Origin: Taxillus chinensis
Taxonomy: Eukaryota; Streptophyta; Magnoliopsida; Santalales; Loranthaceae
DNA: 64,000 nucleotides
Assembly (NCBI GenBank): GCA_023512835.1
Contig: CM042086.1
Coordinates: 1,529,799-1,593,798, forward strand
Direction of reading: 5' to 3'
How positions within the stretch are numbered: the first letter of the stretch is position 1; the number at the start of each line of letters is the position of its first letter. Below are positions 29,101-42,100 of the stretch, piece after piece. The translations under genes were made by a program, and so were the position numbers. The notes under the pieces are model-generated. The model was not told the DNA's origin. It made no database searches and worked only from the letters and a program-made list of their open reading frames with translations.

Positions 29101-31700
29101 TTAAAATTTAAAATAACGATTAAAATTTGAGATTAAATCAATTACAACAAATAATTCATAAAAAATTACAAATAAAAATAAAAATTAATGTACAGGCAAT
29201 CCTACAATGCCATGTTACAGGCCCTGCAATGCTATGTGGAGTTGTTTCTTTATCCGATATAGGCATGACCAAAAAGAAAATAAAAATAAATCTATCTTTC
29301 CAGTTAATGCAAGAAAAAGAGTGAGTCCATGTTAATTCTCTTTCCAATCCAAATACGTAAGTCTCTTTAATAGTTTTGATAAAGTAAAAGTTAAAGACAA
29401 ATTTAATTTAAAATTTATAAAATTATTTTTTAAATGGTATAATTATAATATAAAATATATTTAATTACCGTCAAAATTTAAATTAAATTTGACTAAAAAT
29501 ATAGCTTTAGTTAATACACTCACATCATTCTATTATCATCAATCTCCAATTTGCTATTCACACTAAACATACAACATTAGAGAGGAGAGTGTGTATTCTG
29601 AAGGTAAAATAGAAAAACATGATTTAATCATTTAAAATTAATTAAAACTATTGAAATTGTTTTAGTTATAGATATATCTAGTAAGCTAAATATAGATTTA
29701 GCTAAAAACGTTTACTATATCTTTTCTAAAATATGTTCTTTAAAATAATTAAAAGTATTATTTTTTTTATTTTAAGTTATTTTTTTAAAGTTTACTTTTC
29801 AGTCTATCTATTTTAAGTATTTATCAATTAAAATATTATTTTTAAAATATTTATTTACTTTTTAAAATCAAAATTAAATGTGGTGAAAGAAAAAATAGAA
29901 AAATAAATGTGAAAAGAATAAATATAATATTTTAATAAATAAGGAATGAATAAGTTTGAGATAAAATTTAGAAAGTTAATATTTATTTTGTTAAAATTTT
30001 AGTTATAATAGAGGATCTAAAAAAAATATAATTTTTAGACATTTTTGCTAAAATATGTATATATATATATATATATATTAAGTTTACGGTGAATGCTTTA
30101 AGAAAATTTACCTAACACTTAAATATGTTCTAACGTTCTTTTAATTTTAATATATCATGGTTAGGAATGACAATGACTTGAGTTGGGCTTAGATATTGTT
30201 CGACCGGAATCCGATCTGACCCGACTCGAGGGATTTGAACAGTTTGAAATGGGTTGAGTTGGATTTGACTCGAATCCGATCCAATCAAGACAGATCAAAT
30301 TGGGTGGAACAACTTGGATCGGCCGGTTGAATTGATTCTGTTATCCAAAATGATGCCACACCGCTTAAAAACCTTCCTTATCTCTCCAATTTCACGTAAT
30401 AGCACTCCTGCCCTTTTAATGCTTATTTCAACAATCATTAAGGCTTGCACCTTTGAATACCTCTTCCATTCTTGCCAAGCAAACTACTTTTCCAGCAAAG
30501 TATCAATGCCTTTGCTTTAATTCCGATTGCTACCATTGCAATGTATAGCCAAATGCAATCGGCGACACAAGAATATTTTTTTTTTTCATTCTTTTTTGTT
30601 GGTTTAACAACAATAACAACAACAACAACAATAATAACAACCATTCCCCCCTTTTAACAGTTTTTTTTCATTTTGTAGTACTTTTAATGGAAATAAAATA
30701 CTTAATTAATTAATAAGAAAATGAATAACAAAAATATTCATTAATAAAATAATAAAATATCAATTAATATTCAGCTAGACAAAATAAAGCCTAACATATA
30801 TAATTAATTAAATTAATATATATTTGCTGAGGTTAAAAATGTTAATTTATTGGCTTGGAATGATGGATAATAATGGTTTAGTTCGATATATATTTTTAGT
30901 TGTATTTGAAAAAAACTGTTATAAAAATAAATACATAGGTATTCAACAAAATATAATTTTTAAACTGATGTGCATTCTAAAGTATGTAACATGTGTTTGG
31001 TAAAACAAAATAAAAATCTTGTATATATTTAAAAATATAAAAATATTTTAATTTTAAAATTTTAAACTTGTATTTTTTTTAAATTTTTAAATAAGATTAA
31101 TATTGGTATTTTACAAATTTAAAAATTATTGTCAGATAAAGTAATTTTGGATAATAATTTCTAAATTGCATATGTTTTTTAATTACCTAAAAACACAAAT
31201 GTTTTTATAAGTATTTTTTTTAATTTATCAAACGAATTTTGTTGCTCAAAAGTAATATCAAATTGGGCGTATTTGATATAAGTTTTGATTTCTCTATTTT
31301 ATTTTCAGAATTCTTCTGTTAAAGTTCATGTTAAATTATAATTTAAATATTTTTTGTTTTGGTAAGAAGGTGAATGTGTTTTAAAAATAATGTGCATTTT
31401 TAAAAATTGAATACAATATGTTTTTTTAAAATTAATTAACAAGTAATAAAATAAAAAAAATAAAAACTTCTGATAAAATAAAATTTAGATTTAAAAATAA
31501 AAAATAATTTTAAAATATTATGAGATCATAATTTTTTAAATTATATTATTTTTAAATTTAAATATTCAGAGATTCATCAAATATTTTTTTAAATTATATA
31601 TACGTCATATAATATTACCACACCGTATATATATTTTTTAAATTCTAAAATTTTATATGTAATAAAAGAATAAATTATATATTTTTAAAAATTCGTCCGA
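26149..31700. other. Intergenic AT-rich region, 5.5 kb
   Basis: First part (to about 26450) is the kinase 3' UTR. The rest is AT-rich with no convincing gene on either strand. Around 27960-28060 and 28510-28620 two related stretches share TTGGTGATT, ATATAACA and CATATAATAAGG words, suggesting an old duplication. Around 30170-30310 repeat-like GACCCGACTCGAG/GGGTTGAGTTGG words occur. ACA/ATA triplet runs lie at 30605-30640. Confidence 0.5.
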
Positions 31701-31917
31701 ATTGAGGGGCATTTTACTGTATTTTAAAGCAAACTCTAATAATAAGTCAATAATAACAAGCTACACCCTACAGCCCTGCTACACTGTCACCAGTCCACCA
31801 ATCACCATGCCCCTTTTTTACTCGTCGGTCGTCCCCCACCCCCAGGCCCCAACACTACAGCAGTGGTACAGGCGTACAGCAGTACTAGAGAGGTCCCGCT
31901 CGCGCTTTGCATTTCGC

Positions 31918-31918
31918 C

Positions 31919-31958
<40 letters not shown>

Positions 31959-32094
31959 CGGTGATTCGAACCGTCCGATTCATCCGATCATCAATTCTAA
32001 TCCAAGCCGGCTGGGCTTCTCATCGTGACCCGGTCCGAACCGGCCTCTTTCATCTATACCGCTCATCATCTACGGTCTACCGACGACGACGACG
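31918..32094 (+). promoter_or_regulatory. CT-microsatellite leader of the RING gene
   Basis: A pure (CT)n run of about 17 units (31923-31956) lies 140 bp before the start codon on the sense strand, followed by a GC-rich leader. Consistent with a 5' UTR or core-promoter pyrimidine tract. Confidence 0.55.
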
Positions 32095-35000
32095 ATGATC
32101 CCTACCCCGAGACCTATGCCGATCGACACGACGCCGTTCCTGGAGCCTCCCCCCTCCTCCTCCGACAGCCGCCGTCCCCGCCGCTTCCCGCGGCCGCAGC
32201 TGAGCCTCCGTGGCGCAGCCAGCCTCATGCGCCACGCGCGCCTCCGAGACCCCTCCGTGCGGATGCGGGAAGCGGCGGCGGAGCAGCTGGAGGAGCGCCG
32301 CAGTGACTGGGCCTACTCGAAGCCGATCGTGATCCTGGACTTGGCCTGGAACGTGGCGTTCGTGGTCGTCGCTGTCGCGGTCATGGTGATGAGCAAGGAC
32401 GAGGGGCCGTCCACGCCGCTGCGCCTGTGGATCGTAGGCTACGCTCTGCAGTGCGTCATCCACGTGGCGTGCGTGCTGGTGGAGTTCAATCGGCGACGAA
32501 CTTTGAATCGCTTGATGGTTAGGGTTTGGAGCGCTGGGAATTTGACTTCGAGTTCCACTTCGAGTTCGAATTCGTTGAGCGACCAGGAGGATTACGACCT
32601 AGGGTTGCGTCGAGATGACGATTCCACTAGGTAAAGTTTGTTCCTGATTCCACATTTTTTGGTTTTCCTTTAGTCATTTGTATTTAATCTATTGGTGTGA
32701 ATGTAATTTTGTTTTAATTTTATAAATTACACATTATGAACTGTGTCATGTGTGAGAAGTTGGTGTTTCATTTCATGATTATTGTGAAGGGAGAGCTGCA
32801 TACAATCCTTTTTTAACTTTTGGGTTTATTCTGAAATGTGTTAAAATTGTCCCTAGTCGCCATTAGAGCAGTGTTGTTGTGCAGGGAAAATACGGGAGAA
32901 TTCTATGGCTTGTCTCTTCTATTAACCGATTCGTGGGCATTTATTTATTTTTTTGGGTGCTGTGTCTGTTCTATTTTTTGTAATCTGATCTGTTCAGAGG
33001 CCTAATGGTATTTTAGGAAAAATATGTATAAAATTTTTCTTCTATTTTCATTTCTCCCCTCTATCTGCCATAGCAAACTCAAGTGGTGGATTCGGAAAGC
33101 TTAGTGGAGTGGTTTTGTCAGGTGTGTGCAATCGTGCATGCAATGTATCTTTTTGTCAACATAGTAGCATTAGGTAGTTTTTTTTGTTTTTTGAATCACA
33201 GACTGGAATTGGTTATAAAATTGCTTTGCTTATTAGTTAAAATCACGAACAAAATTTATTTTCTCTAAAAACGTTACCTTGCTGTGGCAGTGTTTCAAAG
33301 CATTTGGAATCTGCAAACACAATGTTCTCATTTATCTGGTGGATCATTGGGTTTTATTGGGTATCTGTTGCTGGTGAGAATTTGACCCATGAATCTCCTC
33401 AACTTTACTGGTTTGTATAAACGTGTTATCCTTTCTTGAAAATTTAATTTGAACTTTACCTTTAGTGTTATTTATGCTTGGATTTTAAATTTAATTCATG
33501 TAATTTATTTTTGCAGGCTCTGTATTACATTTTTGGCATTCGATGTTTTCTTCGTTGTTGTCTGTGTTGCTGTGGCATGTGTAATTGGTATTGCTGTTTG
33601 CTGCTTTCTTCCATGTATAATCGCAATCTTATACGCTGTTGCTGATCAGGTGGTTTATGTAGATTCTTGCCTTTTTCTTATCTTGAAGTTTTTAGGTGTT
33701 TGAATTGTATTTTATTTTTCTGGCTGATTACTGTCAAATGCATATGACAACATCACGCATTCATACACTTATGATATTTATGGCTTTTGACTATATTTGG
33801 AAATTTTGTTTTTATTTGGATCAGATAGAGAGTTGTTTATGAAATTAGGTCATTCAAAGAAAGAAATTTCATGTTCAAATAGTTTGTCGAAAATAAGCTT
33901 CTTCTTCTTCTCTTCCTTGGTCAATCCCTCCCTTCTCCTCTGAAAAATATTACAATTACCATATCTTGAAGGATAGATTCTAGTGTGCTAATCATTACTT
34001 TCCAAGGCTCCAACAACCTCCCTGCAATATAAATGCGAGGTTTTCCTTTTCATTTCTTTTTTGAATGTTGTTGGTAATGTCAAGAGCCTTGATGGGATTA
34101 CACTGTTGATCACATTTGTAATCAGTGGCATATGTGGTGCTTGAGCCATTATAGAAACTAGTTTTCGAATAAATCATGAAAATTTATTCCTCGATTAAAT
34201 CAGTTATGTTACCGTATGTTTGTTTCTACCATAGTACTCAAAGCTTCCCCCAAGAGACCGGGGGTTGGAGAAGTAGTTGGGTGCCGTTGTGCCTAGCTCT
34301 AATGGAGATAGGCACTTGACTGATTGTCCGGGCAGGCGCCATGGCAGTTGCCTTGCCCAAGCGACACTCTATATGAGGTTTTTTTTTTAGGAACCGGCAC
34401 CATTTTAGCCTTTTATTATTATTTTTAATTGTGGGGGTGGGGATAATTGTGTCAATATCCATCTTTTTTCGGACAGCGAGTGTTGAGTATACCCCGTGAG
34501 TCATCATACCCTGCTGCATAAAGAGCTAAGATTCCTTCCAAACACCTAGTCCGCCTTGGCATTGCCTCGCCTAGCTGGACTCTCCAAATGCCTAGGTCAT
34601 TTGGTTGCTTTGAGAATTATGCACTATGTTTGGTATACTAGTAAATCTTTTATTATTTTTAAAAATGATGGGTTCAGTATGAGCACACTTGAATTTAATA
34701 ATAATATATATTTACAAGTTATTTTTAAAAACGATTGTTTCATAACTGTTTTTAATTATTTTTTATTTTTTAATGTAAATTTAATTTTATCTGAAGATTT
34801 AAATAATTTTTTTTATCATTTGAGTCCATCAAATATTATTTTTTTAAAATTTTTTTGACTTAATTTTATTTTTTTAAAAAAATTCATTCTCTCTTCTACT
34901 AAAGATAAATTATTTTTAAAATATAAATCAACACGAATTCAAAAAACAAAATACAAAAATTAAAACTTGAACTATACAGGCCCACGGTTTCTACTTTCAA

Positions 35001-36658
35001 ATTGTAGTATTACACTATTACCTCAAATTATTCCCCTGGCTATGAAGCATGATCATGCTTCCTTTCTAACAAAACAAAATGTATTGTTTTGCCTTTCTTT
35101 TCGTTTCTTCTATTCCTTGCTGTTTTGTTGCTTGATGCTCTCTTTTCTTGTTGTAGCCTTCTGTTTCTTCTGTTGGATTTTCACTTCATATCTCTCTCCT
35201 CTCAAAATTAAAGGTGAAGCTTCCATTCTGTACTACCAGAAGCTGTCCCTCCAAGCCATAATGCTTGGTTTTCAACAAAACAAAATACATTGTTTTGCCT
35301 TTCTTATCTTTTCTTCTATTCCTAGTTGTTTCGTTGCTTGTTGCTTTCTATCTTTGTTTCTGTTCTTCTTTTATCTCTTTGATTTTCACTTCTTATCTTT
35401 CTCCTCTCAAAATTAAAGTTGAAACTTCCACCCAAGCTGATAACTGTGGAACTACAAAATTCAAAATCCAACCAAGTGATACTCCACTTCACCATAGGAT
35501 TTTTATCCGATGTGTCAGTCTTTTATGTTAAATATATAACCAAAATCTAAGGATATTTTAGTTACTCATGCTAGAAGTTATTGAATACCACTTAGAATTA
35601 GATTTTAGTTTACACTATTAATGAAGAACTTCCTATTAATGCCCCATTCTGTGATTTTTTACATTTGTCATTGAAGCCTAATTTGTCAGCCATACCACTC
35701 TTCTCCGAAGTTGTCTAATTTTACTATTGATTTCTAATTATTTCAAAACAGGAAGGAGCAAGTAAGGAGGAAATTGATCGTTTGCCAAAATACAACTATA
35801 AGAAGATTGGTGACTTCGAGAAACTTAATGGAGAGATCCAGGTGTCTTTTGGAGGCATAATGACCGAGTGTGACACGGATATGCCCATTGAACGTGTCCT
35901 TCGGCTGGAGGATGCTGTAAGTTTCTCATAGCAACTTTTATAAATCAAAGCATCTGTGTGTCGATCTGTTTGTTTTGAAGCTTGAATATATATTTTCTTC
36001 TTTTTAAATTTTTTTATCCACCTTATTTCTGTGGGCGCTGCAAGGCATGTAGGACTACTGTATTAGACATAGGACATGCGTGTATGTATACAGTGCTTCT
36101 GATAATTACCGTAATTCATGTCAATTTGGTGATTGTTGCCTGAAGATTTTCTGCATTTGAATTTATGGGGAAAATATTTTTAGGATTTAAGGAATAAGCA
36201 ATTAGAAAAACAGATCATGTACCCTTTTTTTTGACAGATGAATGTGGATGAAATGTTAATTACATGTGAAAACAACAGGGGTTTCCCCTCAGATTAAATT
36301 GACTCTAAAAAATGAAAAGAAGAATCACAATAGCTCCAGAATTCAAACTTCTACATGTTTATATTGTGATTTCCTGCTTTAGAACTGTTGGTAAAGATGA
36401 TAGATGGATGCACTTTTACAGCTTAAGTAACTGAAGTTTACGAAACCATTTTGTTTGTGTACCCTCTGTGCTAAACCTTAGGAATGTTGCATCTGTCTTT
36501 CTGCCTATGATGACGGAGCTGAACTGCGCCAGCTTCCCTGTCGTCACCATTTTCACTGTTCCTGCATAGACAAATGGCTACGCATCAACGCCACCTGTCC
36601 CCTCTGCAAATTCAACATACTGAAGAATAGCAGCCAAAACGATACTGACGACGTGTAG
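32095..36658 (+). CDS. Membrane-anchored RING-H2 E3 ubiquitin ligase (At1g63170/At1g12760-like)
   Basis: Transfers ubiquitin from E2 enzymes to unknown substrates, probably at an internal membrane. Five exons: 32095-32630, 33291-33410, 33517-33649, 35752-35916 and 36482-36658, in phase, giving 376 residues. Exon 1 is GC-rich and encodes a proline/arginine-rich cytosolic N-terminus. Hydrophobic helices lie at about 78-99, 109-130, 190-207 and 224-262 (probably two). The RING-H2 finger lies at 320-360. Its ligands are C320, C323, C338, H340, H343, C346, C357 and C360, in the typical [16 protein letters not shown] context. TAG follows NDTDDV. Length and TM/RING layout match the Arabidopsis family. 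The start is the first ATG in frame after a GAC-repeat leader. The substrate and pathway cannot be told from sequence. Confidence 0.95.
33650..35751 (+). other. Long intron 3 of the RING gene with repeat insertions
   Basis: 2.1 kb between GT at 33650 and CAG ending at 35751. A GC-richer repeat-like patch lies at about 34240-34600 (GCCTAGCT, GGCAGGCGCCATGGC, GCCTCGCCTAGCTGG). A tandem duplication follows at 35038-35430. Confidence 0.8.
35038..35430. repeat. Tandem duplication of about 205 bp in the RING gene intron
   Basis: Two copies run from the AACAAAACAAAAT.CATTGTTTTGCC stretch to CTCTCAAAATTAAAG-TGAA.CTTCCA (about 35068-35228 and 35273-35432). Each is pyrimidine-rich. The open frames over them come from the pyrimidine bias rather than coding. 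Confidence 0.7.
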
Positions 36659-37060
36659 GGAAGAATCAAATTTATTCAAATTGATTTATGTGATTACCTA
36701 ATCACTCACCTGTTGGAACGTGGGTTTGTGCATATATTTATCCTTCTGGAACCCAAAATAACCTCCTTGCCCTGCCTTGCCCGTAAGGGGCTAGGATGGG
36801 TTCTATGGACTAAAAGAGTGTTCTAGTTGTCGTGTTTTATATTGTAATTTTTATGTTTGTATGAGCTGTTGGTAATGGTATTTACTTTCCTGTGCTTATT
36901 CAGTCTTCACGAGTTGTTGGTAACCTCTTCAAATATTGTAATTTTTTGTTTCATGAAAAAAAATCGAGGATTCGGACTAAGAAAAAGAATTCATGGCAAT
37001 TTGTCGAATCGTCGTTCCAAATAAAGAGCTTAAAATGTTTAATTAATGCAAAAAAATATT
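36659..37060 (+). other. 3' flank of the RING gene
   Basis: Transcript 3' UTR and downstream sequence; nothing else seen. Confidence 0.5.
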
Positions 37061-37104
37061 TCTGTACCGTGGCAGGGTGCTATTCTACCACTAGACCACT
37101 GGTT
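37061..37104 (-). pseudogene. 5' half of tRNA-Gly(GCC), truncated tRNA sequence
   Basis: On the minus strand ACCAGTGGTCTAGTGGTAGA is followed by ATAGCACCCTGCCACGGTACAGA. This is the plant tRNA-Gly(GCC) sequence from about position 3 through the anticodon stem, with about one change. It includes the A box (TGGTCTAGTGGTA) and the GCC anticodon. The T arm and the acceptor 3' strand are missing, and the DNA beyond 37061 is AT-rich and unrelated. It cannot make a tRNA. Confidence 0.75.
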
Positions 37105-37299
37105 CGTGAGATCCTACTATAACTCTAAATATTTATAATAGCTTTTAATTATAATTTATAAAGAATTTGCACCTTTTTCTTAGAAGACAATTATTTTATT
37201 TTCCGTAGTCATAATTTTAATATCTTTTAACATCATTTTCAATTGACCAAATGTTAACCTCATGTATGAAATGTTTACATATATATATATATATATATT

Positions 37300-38060
37300 A
37301 TGAAATAAGTTACATTAGCATATTATGTCACGCATCGGTATACTTGAGACTATCACTTGATCGGAAACTTTAAGCAAGTATTTATGTTAGACTCGAGCTA
37401 ATATCGAACACACAATATTGGGCGAAAGAGCATCGCAAAAGCTCTTTCTCTCACTCAACACTTTTGAAAACACATTGCATTGTTTTTAGAACTCGGATGT
37501 GCTTGAGGCTAGGCTTGAAGCACCATCCACACAAACATACCAAATCACAGATGTGCTCGAGGCTCGAGACTTGAAGCGTCGTGATGAAAAATGAAGATGT
37601 GCAAATTTTTTGAAAAACGAAGATGGACCAAAAAATGAAGATTTGGCTAACACCTTAATGTTTTCTGTTTCTGTTGTAAAATTCAGTTGGAATTTCAGCG
37701 TGGGATGGATTGCTTGATACACTGCTCGAGCTCCCTACTTGATGCTCTCAATTCGAACGTTGATCTAAGCATCAAGCTATCCTTCACTGTTTTTCATCAA
37801 AGCCAGTCTATAGCCTATGCTCGAGCCTATGCTTGACATTGTGTTTGAGCAGCGGCTTGAGCAATCTCTAATAAAAAGGTGCTCAATCTTTTGCTCGATT
37901 CTTTGCTTAAGTTCCTGTTCGAGTCCCTGCTCAAACTTTTGATCGACAATATGATCGAGTGATGATCAAGAAACGCACTAATGCATGACAAAAGATATTG
38001 ATGTGACTTATTCCATGTCAGCCAGAAACGTAAAGATGCCGCAATGCTGATTGTACCTAG
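37300..38060. repeat. Repeat-like region rich in GCTCGAG/GCTTGAG words
   Basis: From 37490 to 37930, variants of TGCTCGAG, GGCTTGAAGC, TTGAGC and GATCGAG recur every 15-40 bp in both orientations, preceded by TGTCACGCATCGG at about 37327. It resembles LTR-derived sequence, but no termini or target duplication were resolved. Confidence 0.35.
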
Positions 38061-38101
38061 TAGCGTTCATATATATATATATATAACTTAAAAGAATTAT
38101 T

Positions 38102-38311
38102 AGGGATGACAAAATCAACTTGTTCCATCCCAACCCATCTCGATTTGACCCGCTTTAATAAGCTATCGGGTTAGGCCCAAATCCTACCCAATTCAAGATT
38201 TTTAAAGAAATACAAGATAAAAAATGTCGACACGATCCGTCCAGATTATATATTTTTGGGTTAAATTTGAATCGGATAATACCCGGCCTAGTCCCACCCG
38301 TTGTCATCCCT
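38102..38311. mobile_element. Short MITE with AGGGATGACA termini, probably hAT
   Basis: About 210 bp with AGGGATGACA at one end and TGTCATCCCT at the other. Flanks share AATTAT (GAATTATT before, AAATTATG after), compatible with a decayed 8-bp duplication. No coding capacity. Confidence 0.6.
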
Positions 38312-38827
38312 AAATTATGTAATGTCTCCAACCTAAATTCATTTTTGGAAGAAAAAAACAACAATATTTCCCCCCATCCACTACCTCATCTCTCCGTCAG
38401 TGGAAGTCTAGTCTTCCATTTGGTTCTTATGCAAGGACAGTTGAATCTCTGGCTATCAAAGGCCGTGGTGACTTGTTGTTCCCTAAGGATCAAGAGAGAA
38501 CAGTCAGCTCGTGGGATCGAAGGGCAAAGCACCCAGTAGGCCATTCCCTTGAGTGGTGGGTTTTATTTAGCATTTTAATTTGTTTTGATCTGCTTGGTTA
38601 ATCTTTGTCCTCCTATGTTAGCTTGGTGGTTTCTCTCTACGTCTATGTTAAGGCCCTAGTATGTTGTATCATCTGCACATGCTATACTTGCTTGGGTCTA
38701 GTTTGTTGGAATGTGAATATGCTGGTATCTGCCTCCATGTCTGATTGTTCTGATCATGGAAATTTTGATTATGAATATGTCTATTTCTGATTATTCCGAT
38801 CATGCTGCTCGTGTTTAGCCTATATCT

Positions 38828-39131
38828 TGTTGACGTAAACTAGTTGGTCCAAGGGTGCAGCTGATCCAGCATGTACAAGTTGTGTTTTCTGTTTTTATTT
38901 ATGTTTCCTTGTTTACAACGTTCAGCGTCGGGCAAGTATTTTTTTGTTTTAGTAGTTTTATTATTAGACAATAAATTGATGCCATCAATGGCGTCAATCA
39001 TGCTCCGTTGTAGTATTTCTATTTGTGGCATTACGCGTATGTAATTATTGAGTCGTCTTATAAAAGAGAAGAAAACGGTGTTGATTGTTTGCACCACAAA
39101 AAAGTCTCTGTGTTTATTTTTCATTCTGACA
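38828..39131 (+). repeat. 5' LTR of the Copia element
   Basis: 304 bp, TGTTGACGTAAACTAGTT to CATTCTGACA. It holds the retroelement promoter. Confidence 0.93.
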
Positions 39132-39133
39132 TT

Positions 39134-39145
39134 TGGTATCAGAGC
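39134..39145 (+). other. Primer-binding site (initiator tRNA-Met type)
   Basis: TGGTATCAGAGC, two bases after the 5' LTR, complementary to the 3' end of plant initiator tRNA-Met. Confidence 0.93.
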
Positions 39146-39149
39146 CATT

Positions 39150-42100
39150 ATGGGTGATTCCCAGCATGAGACAAAGACGGTTCACACGTCTACTATGATG
39201 GGGCGTGGTAGTGGTGTTCCAATTCAATATCCCATGCTGAGTGAAACCAACTACGGTTTGTGGTCCGTAAAAATGAAGATTATTCTCCGCGCACTTGGTG
39301 TATGGAAGGCCATCAAGGTGACGCAACTCGGGAGCAGGATGCCGACAATGGCGCTCGGCCGCAATTTCTCAAGCAGTCCCGGACTCTGTCATGATGGCTA
39401 TTGCGGAGATGAAGACAGCCAAGGAAGCATGGGACGCTATCCAACAGAGGAGTATTGGAGAAGACCGTGTCCGGAAAGCGCGGGCACAAGTGTTAAAGCG
39501 TCAATTTGATCGGATGGTAATGAAGGAAACGTCCAACATCATGGAGTTTTCGAACCAACTGACCAGTACGGTAGGAGAGATTCGGTCACTTGGAATTACG
39601 ATGGAAGAAAGCATGGTAGTGGAAAAATTGTTCAATGCTGTTCCAGATAAGTTCTTGCCATTAGTAAGTACGATTGAGCAATGGGGTGATATATCACAGA
39701 TGACAGTTGCGGAGGCAATTGGTCGTCTAAGAATATTTGAGGAAAATCAGAAGAATCGCTTTGATCACAGAGATGAAGGAGAACATGTGCTCCTCACTCG
39801 AGCACAATGGGAAGCACGGACTGCTGCAGAAAGAAGAGATAATGACGGCCCCCGAAACAGACAAAACTATGCGAAACGTCCATATAGAAAGTTCGACAAG
39901 TCCAAAATACGATGTTTTAATTGTGATGAATATGGACACTTTCAATCTGAGTGTTCTAAACCATCAAAAGAAAAGGCGTTTTGGGCTGCAAAGGCGCAGG
40001 ATGATCCAGCTCTCCTCATGATCGAAAGCAGCCATACAGGAACACAAGACTCAGGAAAGGAATTGCACAAGGTGGATGTGCACACTTCCTGTGCAAATAA
40101 TGCAACTGGCACAGACATATGGTATCTTGATTCGGGAGCTAGCAATCATATGACCGGTCGGAAAGAGCGAATCACAGACCTGGACACAACTTTTGGCGGA
40201 TCGGTGAAATTTGGTGATGGCTCCAAAGTAGAAATCAAGGGTCGAGGGTCTGTGATGTTTAGAGCGCGATCCGGGGAAAACAAAGCCCTGTCGAACGTGT
40301 TCTATATTCCAAGGCTGACAAGTAATATTGTTAGCTTGGGACAACTTGAAGAACGCGGATGCAAGATCAATATTGCAGATGGAATCTTACAAGTGCTTGA
40401 TTCGTCTGGACAAAAGCTTATGCAGGTTGAGCGAGCTTGTAACAGACTGTACACCATCAAGCTGGAGCCCGTTCCATCTATTTCTTTGCTGGCAGGGACA
40501 ACTGACACGACGTGGAGGTGGCACGCACGGTATGGGCATCTGAATTTTCAAAGCCTATATAAATTAAGCCACGACGACATGGTTAAAGGGTTACCTCCAA
40601 TCGTACCAAGAAACCAGGTGTGTGAAGGGTGTTTGACAGGAAAGCAACGGCGTGCACAATTCCCACAGCATGCTGACTTCCGGGCGAGTAACAAATTGGA
40701 ACTGATGCATGGAGATTTGTGTGGACCAATTACTCCAACAACTCCAGGTGGTAACAAATATTTTCTTTTGATCATAGATGATTTCAGCAGGTATATGTGG
40801 ATCATGCTCTTACACAGCAAGGACCAAGCATTTCACAAATTCCGTGAAATACAAGTAACAGCAGAAGTGGAAACCGGCCGAAAAATGAAAGCTTTGCGCA
40901 CAGATCGAGGAGGAGAATTTGTTTCCAGCGAATTCATGAATTATTGTAAGCATTTAGGCATCAAAAGATACCTTACGGCGCCATACTCCCCTCAACAAAA
41001 TGGAGTGGTCGAAAGAAAGAATCAGACTGTTACAGCAATGGCACGAAGCATGATGACAAGCATGAATGTTCCAGCTTTTTTCTGGGGCGAAGCTGTAACA
41101 ACCGCGATTTATATCTTAAATCGTTCACCCACGAAGAGTGTCAGCGGGCAGACACCATTTGAGGCCTGGTATGAGCGGAAACCTATGGTACGCCATATGC
41201 GTACATTTGGGTGTAAGGTGCATGTCAAACCGTTAAAAGGGCAGGAGAGTAAATTTTCTCCACGAAGTGTTGCAATGGTTTTTATCGGCTATGAGAACAA
41301 CACAAAAGCCTACAGGGTGTATGACCCGGCTGCCAAGCGAGTGGTAATTACACGTGATGTCGTGTTCGAAGAAGAAAAGCCATGGGATTGGAAAGCAACG
41401 TCACAAGATGAAATTGATTTTGCTCAGGGCACTTTTCACGTGGACTACAGGCAAGTACCAGGCACAGTCCTTGAAGAGACTGATCATGTTGTTGAGAACT
41501 CTCTTCCCCCAGGCGCGGCGTCCCGGACTCATCATGCCGACACCCCGGTGATCGTACAAGCACCTCCTCCGCATACTGCAACAACACCCCGTGGAACAGG
41601 TGATGAAATTAGTTCATCTCCCCAGGCACCTGTGCGCATGCGGGACTTGCAAGAACTCTATGACACGACAGAACCGGTACATCTTGACTTTGACGATCTC
41701 TGTTTATTGAGCACCGAAGAGCCCAAGACATTTCATGAAGCGGTGCAAGATGAACACCGGCGACGTCATGGAGGAGGAACTAGATGCGATTGAGAGTAAT
41801 CACACGTGGAGTTTTGTAGACCCACCTGCGGGTCAACAGATCATTGGCCTCAAATGGGTGTTTAAAGTTAAAAAAAATGCCAATGATGAGATCGTGAAGC
41901 ACAAGGCACGATTGGTCGCGAAGGGCTACATACAGAAACATGGAGTAAATTATGAAGAAGTTTTTGCACCTGTGGCAAGAATTGAAACCATAAGGTTGTT
42001 TATTGCGTTAGCAGCACAAAATGGTTGGTGGTTACATCATATGGACGTCAAGTCTGCGTTTTTGAATGGGGACCTAAAGGAAGACGTTTACGTTCAACAG

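Noticed and set aside
32077..32463. Minus-strand frame over RING exon 1
   Set aside because: Antisense shadow of the GC-rich first exon; arginine/histidine-rich with no domain.
34967..35531. 149- and 88-codon frames in RING intron 3
   Set aside because: Phe/Leu-rich frames produced by a pyrimidine-rich tandem duplication inside a well-supported intron.
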